NCBI RefSeq assembly: GCF_003054245.1
Contig: NZ_QBKR01000021.1
Location: 1 to 64,000 of the forward strand
DNA: 64,000 bases
Direction of reading: 5' to 3'
Source of the DNA: Melghirimyces profundicolus
GTDB taxonomy: Bacteria; Bacillota; Bacilli; Thermoactinomycetales; DSM-45169
A model generated the notes under the pieces. It was not told the DNA's origin and searched no databases. It was given only the letters and a program-made list of their open reading frames with translations. Positions within the stretch are counted from its first letter, which is position 1. Each line of letters begins with the position of its first letter. Below, one piece after another: positions 1-8,884 of the stretch. The translations under genes were made by a program, and so were the position numbers.

Positions 1-125
1 TCTCTGCAGGACAGCATAGCGAGACCGGGGAGCGCAAGCGACCCAGGCGAGACTTGTGCTCTGTGAGTGCAGCCGGAGCGGCTTTGGGTAAATGCTGCCG
101 CTCACTTTTTCAAAACTCTTCTAGG
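1..125 (-). mobile_element. MITE-like repeat element, copy A (cut by window edge)
   Basis: This stretch matches, in reverse orientation, the left portion of the repeat found complete at 2722-3090, 6154-6469 and 7544-7912. Its outer end (about 110-125) reads on the minus strand CTAGAAGAGTTTTGA, a diverged form of the family terminal repeat CCAGAAGCGTTGTGA. The element carries no protein gene. The other end lies outside the window. Confidence 0.7.
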
Positions 126-276
126 GAGAATCGGTCGTTTCTCTTTTTCAATCAACGAAGAGTTGACTCGGAACCATAAAAAATATCCCGTACCGGACTC
201 ATGATCCCACCGCCGGAGGGAATTTTAGAAGGAAGATGGAGTCTGGCGCAATCGACAACCGGAAAGGAGGGATCGT

Positions 277-464
277 ATGATTCAATATGACATGTCCGTA
301 TCGGAGATCGTACGGATCTGGCCGGAGACGACGCCGGTTCTGAGGAACAGGGAATTCCCGCGGATGTGGATGATCCGCTCTATAAGATTGCCGTTGGGGA
401 CGCACTGACGGAGCTCGTGAAAGATTTGAACGCATCCATCGAAGCGCGCCACACCGAGGGTTGA
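277..464 (+). pseudogene. DUF1858/DUF542-like small protein gene with a one-base frameshift
   Basis: A good ribosome site (GGAAAGGAGG) precedes ATG 277. The first frame gives MIQYDMSVSEIV followed by a WPET motif, resembling the start of DUF1858/DUF542 small helical proteins. From about 340-355 homology-like sequence continues only in another frame (GIPADVDDPLY, then a TELVKDLN helix) and stops at 462-464. Joining the two frames needs one added base and would give about 62 residues. The gene is therefore either broken by a single-base deletion or affected by a sequencing error. The family assignment rests on sequence resemblance only. Confidence 0.45.
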
Positions 465-918
465 AGATCGGCAGGGTTATTCATCCTGTCCACGAGGGGA
501 GATACAAGGCAAAAACGGTCGTTGCGTGGCGTCCCATTTTGAAATGTAGGGGATTCAAAGGACGATGGCCCCTTTCCTGTGTTGGGAATCACCCGTTTTC
601 TTTCCGTCAGTGGGAGCATGGGGACACCCAGTCCTATCCTGTGGGCTTATACATTCCAGGTAAACGAGGACCCCACCTACAGGAATGCTTCCTCAAAAAA
701 CCGAGATTCGAAGAGAATATATGAGTTTCCTCTTATTTTCTTGAGGGAGGGAGTATTCATTGTCAGGTAAACAGCAACGTGTTTTCACTCACTCTACAGA
801 CCAATTATCGTAAAGCCCGGCATCTGGGAACGGGTTTTGCGTTTTTTATCCATAACGCCCATTCCCATTTCACCGATTCAGAATAAGGTGAAATGCCCAC
901 TTCATTATGGAACCCTTT
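465..918. other. Gene-free stretch with two hairpins
   Basis: I see no ORF here with both a ribosome site and recognisable protein sequence. Two hairpins are present: a terminator-like one at 812-847, and an imperfect palindrome at about 866-897 (CATTTCACC paired with GGTGAAATG) without a T-run. The second sits just past the end of the ymaF-like gene and may mark its 3' end. Confidence 0.4.
812..847 (+). terminator. Probable rho-independent terminator
   Basis: AAAGCCCG (812-819) can pair with CGGGTTTT (831-838, one G-T pair), and GCGTTTTTT follows. No intact plus-strand gene lies directly upstream, so it may serve the degraded region to the left. Confidence 0.4.
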
Positions 919-1281
919 TTACCTTGCCACGCCTTTGTAGTGATGGGTATGGGGCGTGTCTCCCGCGGTTGTTGTGGTCCCTTGTATTTCGTGATAGTGG
1001 CTTCCGTTGGGTAACGGAATGGGAGGACCAGTGATCCCGTGGAAATGGTGGACATGGCCATCATCAAACGTGGTGGTTCCCCGGTATTCATGGACATGAT
1101 GGTCAAGATTAGCGGCTGGAGCTGTGATCCCCGCCAATCGATGCCGATGTCCAACGTCAAAAGAGGTCATTCCCCGATATCGATGCGCATGAAGAAAACC
1201 CGATGGTTCGTGCGTATAAATGTCAACTTCAAATGGGTGTTCATGCAAATCATCGTGGACTTGGTGGTTCAGATTCTTCAA
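919..1281 (-). CDS. ymaF: YmaF-family histidine-rich protein
   Basis: The gene encodes 120 residues from a TTG start with GGGGAG seven bases upstream. The protein consists of repeated His-rich units of the kind H-x-H plus TSFD(V/D)GH and HGITGP motifs, recurring roughly every 30 residues, which is the hallmark of the YmaF family found in sporulating Bacillales. There is no signal peptide or membrane segment. The function is unknown; the spaced histidines suggest metal binding, which is inference. It is a single-gene unit facing away from its neighbours. Confidence 0.8.
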   Translation of the reverse strand: MKNLNHQVHDDLHEHPFEVDIYTHEPSGFLHAHRYRGMTSFDVGHRHRLAGITAPAANLDHHVHEYRGTTTFDDGHVHHFHGITGPPIPLPNGSHYHEIQGTTTTAGDTPHTHHYKGVAR

Positions 1282-1372
1282 TAGTCACTCCCCCTATTTA
1301 AAAACGGTTCGCTATATGAAATATGAGAGGCAACTGAGAAAAGCAACGGCAAATGGCCGATTCACAATAGAT

Positions 1373-1398
1373 AAGGAACCCCTTGGATGGGGTTCCTT
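1373..1398. repeat. Perfect 10-bp inverted repeat
   Basis: AAGGAACCCC (1373-1382) and GGGGTTCCTT (1389-1398) form a perfect hairpin with a six-base loop. Neither side has a T-run, so a simple terminator is unlikely. Confidence 0.6.
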
Positions 1399-1458
1399 GA
1401 GGAATCAAAGGGGTACTGCCGCAGTTGTAACAAGGGGTTTCGGGATTTTACCCAATGT

Positions 1459-1492
1459 AACACAGCAGTCGCAATGGAACACAGCAGTCGCA
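1459..1492. repeat. 15-bp tandem direct repeat
   Basis: AACACAGCAGTCGCA occurs at 1459-1473 and again at 1478-1492. It lies directly upstream of the lysine 2,3-aminomutase remnant in non-coding sequence and may be a scar of rearrangement. Confidence 0.6.
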
Positions 1493-1519
1493 GGGTAGAT
1501 CCCCGCTTAGCCTTCGTGA

Positions 1520-1693
1520 TTGGGTGGTGCGCGAATCCATGTCATGGCCCACTTCAACCACCCCCGGGAACTGACGGATGAAGCCTATCGGGCGATTGAC
1601 GTCCTTCAACGAGCCGGCGTCATACTGGTCAACCAAACCCCGGTGCTGAAAGGGATCAACGACGATCCCGAAGTTCTGGCCGTTTTCGTTTAA
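1520..1693 (+). pseudogene. Lysine 2,3-aminomutase (KamA-family) remnant
   Basis: An open frame without a start codon encodes about 57 residues containing RIHVMAHFNHPRELT, then AGVILVNQTPVLKGIND. This is the conserved central-to-C-terminal part of KamA-type radical SAM aminomutases (NHPRE and NQ-x-LLKGVND regions). The N-terminal half with the CxxxCxxC cluster site, and the true C-terminus, are missing: the frame stops at 1691-1693 after AVFV. It is a dead fragment of a gene that would have been about 400 residues long. Confidence 0.75.
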
Positions 1694-1730
1694 AAAAAGA
1701 GAGACGCTCGATTCCATCCGGCCGTCTCCC
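1692..1730 (-). terminator. Terminator of the DDAH-like gene
   Basis: On the minus strand GAGACG (1723-1728) pairs with CGTCTC (1701-1706) across a 16-base loop, followed by a seven-T run (1692-1698). It lies 24 bases past the stop of the gene ending at 1754. Confidence 0.65.
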
Positions 1731-1753
1731 CCATATTCCAAGGTGGAGGTGTT

Positions 1754-2608
1754 TCACTCCCGCAACAAGGGGAGGGTGCAACAACGGAAAGCACCGCCGG
1801 ATTTGATGATTTCCGAAAGGTCCACTTCAATCACGGTAAACCCGTGTCGGCGAAGGCGGGTGTTGAGCTCGGGGTTGATCGGCTGACTGAGGACCGTCCG
1901 GTTACCGATGGACAATACATTGGTCCCCAACCGGAACTGCTCTTCTGCGGTCACTTCGATCAGACTGTATCGGGAGGACAGCCGGGCGAGATCGCTCGGA
2001 TAAAAGGCCGGGGGGTAGATCAGCGCTTCCCGGTGGGAAAGGGGATTGAACACACAATCCAAGTGAAGGTATTTCTCGGGAAATGGAAGGCTGATCACGT
2101 TCATATGGGGCAGCGCGCGACGGATTTCAGCGATGGCCCTTCGGGCGGTTCGACCGCTGTCCCCGATGTAGACCGTATCCCGGTCGATGATGACGTCGCC
2201 TCCTTCAATGCTGCCGGCGGAAACCTCCGTATATGGGATCTCCTCCCGTTCCAGCCAGGCTTTCAAGAGGTTTTCCTCCCCTTGACGGACCGGCTCTTCC
2301 ATCCGGGAGACAAAGAGGCGGGGTCCCAGTGTAAAGCCGATGTCCCGGGTAAACACCTGGTCGGGATAGCGGGAGTCGGGATCCAACAGGATGACCTCGA
2401 TATGGTGGTCCCTTAATACATTGACCAGGTTGCGGTGTTGCCGTTCCGCCCGTGATCGGTCGATATTCTCTTTGGCGAAATGGCGTTGGGTACGGTTGAT
2501 CACTTCCCGGATTTCCAAAAAGCGGGGAGGGCAGAGGATCACCCGTTTCAGACGATCATATTCGCTCCAGCACCGGGGACGGTGGAGGGTTGGGGTTGCC
2601 TGAATCAT
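1754..2608 (-). CDS. Dimethylarginine dimethylaminohydrolase / arginine deiminase-family protein (YkgA-like)
   Basis: The 284-residue protein has the amidinotransferase (pentein) fold signature: FTRDIGFTLG near residue 88, EGGDVI near 134, the catalytic His in LHLDCVFNPL near 180, and the catalytic Cys in SGGAFRCCTLPL close to the C-terminus. Such enzymes hydrolyse guanidino compounds such as dimethylarginine to citrulline, or are close relatives with unproven substrates. The start is ATG 2608 with GGAGG ten bases upstream. It stands alone, with its own terminator at 1692-1730. The substrate cannot be fixed from sequence alone. Confidence 0.85.
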   Translation of the reverse strand: MIQATPTLHRPRCWSEYDRLKRVILCPPRFLEIREVINRTQRHFAKENIDRSRAERQHRNLVNVLRDHHIEVILLDPDSRYPDQVFTRDIGFTLGPRLFVSRMEEPVRQGEENLLKAWLEREEIPYTEVSAGSIEGGDVIIDRDTVYIGDSGRTARRAIAEIRRALPHMNVISLPFPEKYLHLDCVFNPLSHREALIYPPAFYPSDLARLSSRYSLIEVTAEEQFRLGTNVLSIGNRTVLSQPINPELNTRLRRHGFTVIEVDLSEIIKSGGAFRCCTLPLLRE

Positions 2609-2696
2609 GGGGGCAGGACCTCCGTGATTTCGTTTGTTTTTTTATAACCTGTCCAGGAGGTTTTAAACCATGCATCGGGGAAAGAGCCTTCCGTTT

Positions 2697-2722
2697 AAAA
2701 AAGACCACCTTCATCGGTGGTC
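2697..2722 (-). terminator. Terminator of the leuCD unit
   Basis: GACCACC (2703-2709) pairs with GGTGGTC (2716-2722), with six T on the minus strand (2697-2702). It is about 370 bases beyond the leuD stop; element copy B fills the space between, so the element appears to have inserted between leuD and its terminator. Confidence 0.75.
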
Positions 2723-3090
2723 TGGAAGTATTGTGAAAAAGTGAGCGGCGGCATTTACCCGAAGCCGCTCCGGTTGCACTCACAGAGCACAAGTCTCGCC
2801 TGGGTCGCTTCACTCCCGGTCTCGCTATGCACTCACAGAGCACAAGTCTCGCCTGGGTCGCTTGCGCTCCCCGGTCTCGCTATGCTGTCCTGCAGAGATG
2901 TAGGAGGCACTGTCCGCTCCGAATCATCCTGCTGCGGGCAGGGGCAAACGCCTGCGGATGCAACACAGAGAAGCTTTTGCCCCTGAACGCCTTTGCTGGC
3001 TGATTCTCCGCCGGGCAGGACAGCAAAGTCGCTATTTCGGGTAAACGCTTCCCTTCTTCTGAGCCTGAACATCAATCACAACGCTTGTAG
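2722..3090 (+). mobile_element. MITE-like repeat element, copy B
   Basis: This is a complete copy of about 369 bp. The left end reads CTGGAAGTATTGTGA and the right end TCACAACGCTTGTAG, which are inverted repeats. Subterminal repeats (CATTTACCC near 2752 and GGGTAAACGCTT near 3040) and an internal GGGGCAAA/TTTGCCCC pair add structure. A module of about 53 bp starting GCACTCACAG is tandemly duplicated (2776-2828 and 2829-2883). No protein is encoded. The right end stops a few bases before the leuD stop codon. Confidence 0.8.
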
Positions 3091-3095
3091 TGGGG

Positions 3096-3716
3096 TCAAA
3101 CCCCTTGCTCCTTTTCGATCCGGTAATATTGCGGGATGTTTTCTTCGTATGAGTGGATCTGTTCTTCCTTTTGCAGGGTGATGGCGATGTCGTCCAGTCC
3201 GTTCAGGAGGCAGTAACGGCGGTAAGGTTCCACCTCAAAATCAGTGGTGAAGCCGTTTCCGTCACTGATCCGGGTCTCTTCCAGATCGACGGTAAGAGTC
3301 CGGGTCTCCTTGGTTTCGATCCGTTGAAACAGCGTGTCCACCGTCTTTTCCGGCAACCGGATGGGGAGGATTCCGTTTTTGAAACAGTTGTTATAAAAAA
3401 TGTCGGCAAAGGTGGGAGCGATCACCACCCGGAAACCGAAGTCCAACAGGGCCCAGGGGGCGTGTTCCCGGGAGGATCCGCAACCGAAGTTGGTTCGGGT
3501 GAGGAGGATGGTACCGCCGGCGTATTCCTCCCGGTTGAGTTCAAACTCCGGATCCGGGTTTCCATTCATGTCAAAACGCCAGTTATAGAAGAGGTACTGG
3601 CCGAACCCGGTTCGCTCCACCCGCTTCAGGAACTGTTTGGGGATAATCTGATCGGTGTCCACGTTGGCCCGGTCCAGGGGCACCACTTTCCCGGTGTGCT
3701 TGGTGAAAGCTTCCAT
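3096..3716 (-). CDS. leuD: 3-isopropylmalate dehydratase small subunit LeuD
   Basis: This is the small (swivel) subunit of isopropylmalate isomerase, which converts 2- to 3-isopropylmalate in leucine synthesis together with LeuC. The 206-residue protein, of normal family length, begins MEAFTKHTGKVVPLDRANVDTD and contains IIPKQFLK, the GCGSSREHAPWAL signature near residue 76, and FADIFYNNCFKNG. The start was placed at ATG 3716 because AGGAGGGAAACA precedes it; an in-frame upstream ATG would extend into leuC. It follows leuC by 13 bases and is certainly co-transcribed. Repeat element copy B abuts the 3' end. Confidence 0.95.
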   Translation of the reverse strand: MEAFTKHTGKVVPLDRANVDTDQIIPKQFLKRVERTGFGQYLFYNWRFDMNGNPDPEFELNREEYAGGTILLTRTNFGCGSSREHAPWALLDFGFRVVIAPTFADIFYNNCFKNGILPIRLPEKTVDTLFQRIETKETRTLTVDLEETRISDGNGFTTDFEVEPYRRYCLLNGLDDIAITLQKEEQIHSYEENIPQYYRIEKEQGV

Positions 3717-3729
3717 ATTGTTTCCCTCC

Positions 3730-5142
<1,413 letters not shown>

Positions 5143-5210
5143 ACATCTCACCTCTTCGTTGGTCCCGGGGCTCGAAAAAGTAGGTCCCGGTGAAAAGATA
5201 TATTGTTGCC

Positions 5211-5238
5211 ATTGTAGCAAACTTTCCGAATCCCGCAA
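5211..5238 (-). promoter_or_regulatory. Sigma-A type promoter candidate for leuCD
   Basis: On the minus strand TTGCGG (5233-5238) is followed after 16 bases by TACAAT (5211-5216). The leader to the TTG start is about 60 bases and carries GGTCCCGG twice (5161-5168 and 5183-5190). I found no T-box sequence. Confidence 0.45.
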
Positions 5239-5278
5239 GTTCGGGTTTCTATGTCGAAATGTTATGAATGATGCCATC

Positions 5279-5308
5279 TAAAAAAAGAGCCCACAATCGG
5301 GGTGGGCG
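5279..5308 (-). terminator. Terminator between the DinB gene and leuC
   Basis: GCCCAC (5290-5295) pairs with GTGGGC (5303-5308); on the minus strand CTCTTTTTTT follows. It lies upstream of the leuC promoter candidate, so it most likely ends transcription coming from the DinB-family gene. Confidence 0.7.
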
Positions 5309-5539
5309 AAAAAGGTGTCGTGTTTCCAGGGTGTCAGAATCCGATCTGACTGCTTTCCGTTTACCCTGATCACGAGAAACCGACAATATTGTTCCAAAAT
5401 TTTATCCATCATAATGGAACGTATCTATCTTCATCTGGTATCCGTTGAAAAACCCTGAAATAAAGGAAAAGGTTTGAAGAAGAGTGGTCGGATTGGTTTA
5501 TATTTTTTTATTTTTTCGCGAAAAACGGAAGGATCCTTT

Positions 5540-6058
5540 TCACCAGTTCATCCGTTCCCGGAGGGTGAGGATCTGGGCCAGGTGATGCCGGCTGTGCCAG
5601 GAATAGTGACGCAGGGCTTTTTCCAAAGACAGGAAACCCTCGTCGGGATGGACATATCCTTTTTGGAATTGTTCCGGGCGCATGGTTTGCAACAGCCCCA
5701 CCCAACGCTGGTGAAGGGTATCCAAAAATTGGACGGATACCTCCACCGGTATGTCCGCTGTATCGGAAAGTTTCGCCCAGCGGTCCTGATTGTAAGGTTG
5801 GATGGTGGGCCGGTTCTCCGTCAAGGCCAGTTTGAAGCGAAGATAGCCGTTCAGGTGGCTGTCCGGCAAATGGTGGACGACCTGTCGGACTGTCCATCCC
5901 CCCGGACGGTAAGGTGTGTTCAGTTGCTCAGGTGTAAGTCCGGAGACGGCATCCCGCAGGCGGTTGGGTGTTTCCGACAGCATCCAGATGTGCCAATCGA
6001 CGGATTCCTTCTGTCTGGAAAGGTCGAAACGGCCGATCGGATAGCGCAGGTTTTCCAT
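5540..6058 (-). CDS. DinB/YfiT-family putative metal-dependent hydrolase
   Basis: The 172-residue protein matches the DinB four-helix fold of the YfiT/BstA type. It begins MENLRYPIGRF and carries the metal-binding histidines in VHHLPDSHLN (near residue 72) and HSRHHLAQI near the C-terminus. YfiT proteins bind divalent metals; some relatives use bacillithiol, which fits the ytxJ gene elsewhere in this window. The start at ATG 6058 is supported by AGGAGG seven bases upstream; element copy C lies about 95 bases further upstream. The substrate is unknown. Confidence 0.85.
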   Translation of the reverse strand: MENLRYPIGRFDLSRQKESVDWHIWMLSETPNRLRDAVSGLTPEQLNTPYRPGGWTVRQVVHHLPDSHLNGYLRFKLALTENRPTIQPYNQDRWAKLSDTADIPVEVSVQFLDTLHQRWVGLLQTMRPEQFQKGYVHPDEGFLSLEKALRHYSWHSRHHLAQILTLRERMNW

Positions 6059-6153
6059 GGAAATCCTCCTGTTGCCTTTTTGATTTTTGGAGGCCCCCTC
6101 CAGAGCCCCCCGCCCATGTGTAAGGGGGACGGGGGAAACAGGCTTCCGAGTAA

Positions 6154-6469
6154 CCAGAAGCGTTGTGAAAAAGTGAGCGGCAGCATTTACCCAAAGTCGC
6201 TCCGGCTGCACTCACAGAGCACAAGTCTCGCCTGGGTCGCTTGCGCTCCCCGGTCTCGCTATGCTGTCCTGCAGAGATGCAGGCACTGTCCGCTCCGAAT
6301 CATCCTGCTTCGGGCAGGGGCAAAACGCCTTCGGATGCCACACAGAGAAGCTTTTGCCCCTGAACGCCCTTGCAGGCTGATTCTCCGCCGGGCAGGACAG
6401 CAAAGTCGCTGTTTTGGGTAAACGCTTCCCCTTTTCTCGAAACGAACATGAAATCACAAACGCTTCTGG
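6154..6469 (+). mobile_element. MITE-like repeat element, copy C (cleanest copy)
   Basis: This copy is 316 bp, with left end CCAGAAGCGTTGTGA and right end TCACAAACGCTTCTGG, inverted repeats differing by one inserted base. TAA flanks both ends (6151-6153 and 6470-6472), consistent with a short target duplication. The internal GCACTCACAG module is present once, so this may be the ancestral form. There is no credible ORF. Confidence 0.85.
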
Positions 6470-6565
6470 TAAAATTGTTTATATTCATAATATTTCATTT
6501 GTGCTCTGATTAAAAGGGGGTACGGATCACTTCCATAGGCAGGGGGGATGGATCTGTGATATGAT

Positions 6566-6579
6566 GGAACAAATGTTCC
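6566..6579 (+). promoter_or_regulatory. LexA (DinR) box candidate
   Basis: GGAACAAATGTTCC is a perfect palindrome and matches the Gram-positive LexA core GAAC-N4-GTTC. A -10-like TATGAT lies just upstream (6559-6564), and the radical SAM gene begins 11 bases downstream, so binding would block its transcription. This implies damage-inducible expression, which is inference. Confidence 0.6.
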
Positions 6580-6589
6580 GATCGGTGAG

Positions 6590-7546
6590 GTGGTGAGGGT
6601 GAAAAACGGTCAACAGCCGGACCGCTGGTTCCCGGCCAGGCCGAAGTCGGTCCTGAACCGCGTGACGGATAAGCGGATGCCGTTTAAGTGGTCGATCAAC
6701 CCCTACCGGGGGTGCGGACACGGGTGTCATTTTTGTTATGCCCGGGCTACGCACGTCTGGTTGGGATTCCATGCCGACGACAGTTTTCGGAACAATATCT
6801 ATGTCAAACGGGATGCCGCAAGCGTTCTCCGGTCCGAATTGAAGCGGGGGAAGTGGAAGGGAGGGGGCATCGCCATCGGGACGGCGACCGACCCGTACCA
6901 ACAGCTGGAGGGGAAACTCGGGATCACCCGGTCCATCCTGGAGGTGCTTCGGGAATTCGGGATCCCCTGCGGGATCACCACCCGTTCCCCGTTGATTCTG
7001 AGGGATCTGGATCTTCTTCAAAAAATGAAGGTCACTTCGGTCAATGTCAGCATCAGTACCCTGGATGAAACGATCTGGAAAAAGACGGAGCCCTCTTCTC
7101 CCCATCCCCGACAACGCCTGAAGACCGTCCGGGAGCTGAACCGGGCCGGGGTGCCGGCGGGTGTCTTCCTGGCTCCGATCCTGCCGTATTTGACCGATTC
7201 GGAAGTCCAGCTGAAGTCGCTGGTGGAAGCGGCTGCGGAACACGAAGCGCGTTTTGTGGTTCCGTCCGTCCTCCGTCTGCGCCCGGAAGTGAAAAGCTGG
7301 TTTTTCCGGCAGATGCACCCGGCTTTTCCCGGGGTTTATCCTTCGTTGGTCCGCTTGTACCAAGATGGGGCCAGAGCTCCGGAGGATTATCGGAGCGCCC
7401 TGCTGGAGCGGGTGGGGCGGCTGGCGGAAGAGGCGGGGCTCCCCACCCGCATTCCGCCCCAAGAAGAACAGGAAGGGCCTCGGTCTTCCCTGTCCGGACA
7501 AAAACCGGCAACCGGAGAAGCGCCGGTGCAACTGAGTTTATTTTAG
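6590..7546 (+). CDS. Radical SAM protein of the SPL/Rv2578c family
   Basis: The 318-residue protein carries the radical SAM cluster motif CGHGCHFCYA near residue 42 (CX3CX2C), then GTATDPYQ, TTRSP and a SISTLDE segment, as in the spore photoproduct lyase-like Rv2578c family; the C-terminus QLSLF is typical. The reaction is unknown, but relatives act on nucleic acid. The start is GTG 6590, with GTG 6593 and GTG 6599 as alternatives, since the purine-rich GTGAGGTGGTGAGG serves several of them. A LexA-like box precedes it. The stop codon TAG is formed by the left end of element copy D, so that insertion sits exactly at the gene end. Confidence 0.85.
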   Translation: MVRVKNGQQPDRWFPARPKSVLNRVTDKRMPFKWSINPYRGCGHGCHFCYARATHVWLGFHADDSFRNNIYVKRDAASVLRSELKRGKWKGGGIAIGTATDPYQQLEGKLGITRSILEVLREFGIPCGITTRSPLILRDLDLLQKMKVTSVNVSISTLDETIWKKTEPSSPHPRQRLKTVRELNRAGVPAGVFLAPILPYLTDSEVQLKSLVEAAAEHEARFVVPSVLRLRPEVKSWFFRQMHPAFPGVYPSLVRLYQDGARAPEDYRSALLERVGRLAEEAGLPTRIPPQEEQEGPRSSLSGQKPATGEAPVQLSLF

Positions 7547-7912
7547 AAGTATTGTGAAAAAGTGAACGGCGGCATTTACCCGAAGCCGCTCCGGTTGCAC
7601 TCACAGAGTACAAGTCTCGCCTGGGGTCGCTTCTCTCCCCGGTCTCGCTATGCACTCACAGAGTACAAGTCTCGCCTGGGGTCGCTTCTCCCCGGTCTCG
7701 CTTTGCTGTCCTGCAGGGATGTATGCACTGTCCGCTCCGAATCATCCTGCTGCAGGCAGGGGCAAACGCCTTCGGATGCAACACAGAGAAGCCTTTGCCC
7801 CTGAACGCCCTTGCAGGCGGATTCTCCGCTGGGCAGGACAGCAAAGTCGCTACTTCGGGTAAACGCTTCCCTTTCTTCTGAGTCTAACAATAAAAAATCA
7901 CAACGCTTTTAG
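7544..7912 (+). mobile_element. MITE-like repeat element, copy D
   Basis: The left end reads TAGAAGTATTGTGA and the right end TCACAACGCTTTTAG. The GCACTCACAG module occurs twice in tandem (about 7597-7649 and 7650-7700), as in copy B but with different small changes. The internal GGGGCAAA/TTTGCCCC hairpin is kept. The copy overlaps the stop codon of the preceding radical SAM gene. Confidence 0.8.
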
Positions 7913-8005
7913 TGGTGGAAGCGACGGAACCGATGGTTCCCCTGTTTCTTTCATGTCCCGTCCCCTCCCTTCATAATCTGAAATAAAGATGATACCGAGG
8001 GAGGA

Positions 8006-8821
8006 ATGGTGCGGGTGGAATATGTGGCGGCGGCTTTGTTTGAACATCGGTTTTGGCTGCAGGTCCTGGGGGACCATGCCCGGTTTATCCGGGACTCCCT
8101 GGCACCGGGAGAGAAGGAGGCGATCCGGAGGGCCAAAGGGTATGTGACCGCTTTTGACGGACTGCTGGAAAACGCCCGACGACCCGTAACGGATCCGAAA
8201 GCCGTCCGTTCCCTCACGGGAGAAGCCAAGCAGGCGGCAGAGGGGATCCGGGAGTTTAAGCTTTCCCTTGTCAAAGCGCATCTGACCGCTTCAATCGGGA
8301 TCTCCCTCAGTCCGTCCTTCCTGAACCACATGGTGAACGAGGTGGAGGAATACCTCCGGTTGTTGTCTTTTCTCTGCCGGGGGGAAGTTCCGCCCCGGGA
8401 ACATCCCGTTCACCATCATCTCCTCTGGCTTCAGGATGCCTATGGCCACTCTTCGGCGCTCGCCGGGAACCTGGACTTTGTGGAGAAGAGCTGGAAGAAG
8501 AAAAGCGACCGGTTCACCCAACACTTTGAAGCGTTTTACCTGAAAGCCGTGGAGCTGGCCGGCTATCTGCGCACCTGCCTCGCGGATTTTCCGGCTCTGC
8601 GCCGCTTTCACCGGGAAGTGGAACTGGAAATGGCGTTGTTCCAGAACTTTTTACAGGAGTTGGAAGAGTTCCGGTTGAACAAGGAAGTGTTGGGCGTGCT
8701 GACTCCCTTGATGGCGGACCACATGTTCCGGGAGGAGTGCTATTATCTGACCAAATTGGCCGCTTCCTCCCACACCCAGTCCCCTCCTTGCGATCCCGCA
8801 GAGCCCCGGCAGGAAGGATGA
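8006..8821 (+). CDS. DUF2935 protein (hemerythrin-like helical fold)
   Basis: The 271-residue all-helical protein has two similar halves, each with an EHRFWLQVLGDHARF or H-rich start (EHPVHHHLLWLQDAYGHSS near 132), as in the DUF2935 family of Bacillales and clostridia. Conserved His/Glu residues in these halves suggest a metal site, which is inference from the fold. GGGAGGA touches ATG 8006, so GTG 8015, nine bases from that site, is probably the real start, shortening the protein by three residues. It is followed by a strong terminator at 8837-8870. Confidence 0.8.
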   Translation: MVRVEYVAAALFEHRFWLQVLGDHARFIRDSLAPGEKEAIRRAKGYVTAFDGLLENARRPVTDPKAVRSLTGEAKQAAEGIREFKLSLVKAHLTASIGISLSPSFLNHMVNEVEEYLRLLSFLCRGEVPPREHPVHHHLLWLQDAYGHSSALAGNLDFVEKSWKKKSDRFTQHFEAFYLKAVELAGYLRTCLADFPALRRFHREVELEMALFQNFLQELEEFRLNKEVLGVLTPLMADHMFREECYYLTKLAASSHTQSPPCDPAEPRQEG

Positions 8822-8836
8822 GACCGTCCCATGAAC

Positions 8837-8870
8837 AAACCGCTTCCCCTCGGAATGGGAAGCGGTTTTG
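8837..8870 (+). terminator. Rho-independent terminator
   Basis: AAACCGCTTCCC (8837-8848) pairs perfectly with GGGAAGCGGTTT (8857-8868) and runs into TTTTG. It ends the DUF2935 gene; read on the minus strand it is only weak. Confidence 0.8.
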
Positions 8871-8884
8871 GGGTTGCGCGCCGA

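Noticed and set aside
579-770. Small plus-strand ORF in the gene-free stretch near the left edge
   Set aside because: No ribosome site at a sensible distance and no recognisable protein sequence.
2717-3075. ORFs inside the repeat elements
   Set aside because: Open frames differ between copies and none is conserved; stop and frame changes show the elements are non-coding.
5143-5480. T-box or attenuator controlling leuCD
   Set aside because: No AGGGTGGNACCGCG-like T-box sequence; the terminator at 5279-5308 lies upstream of the promoter candidate and fits the DinB gene better.
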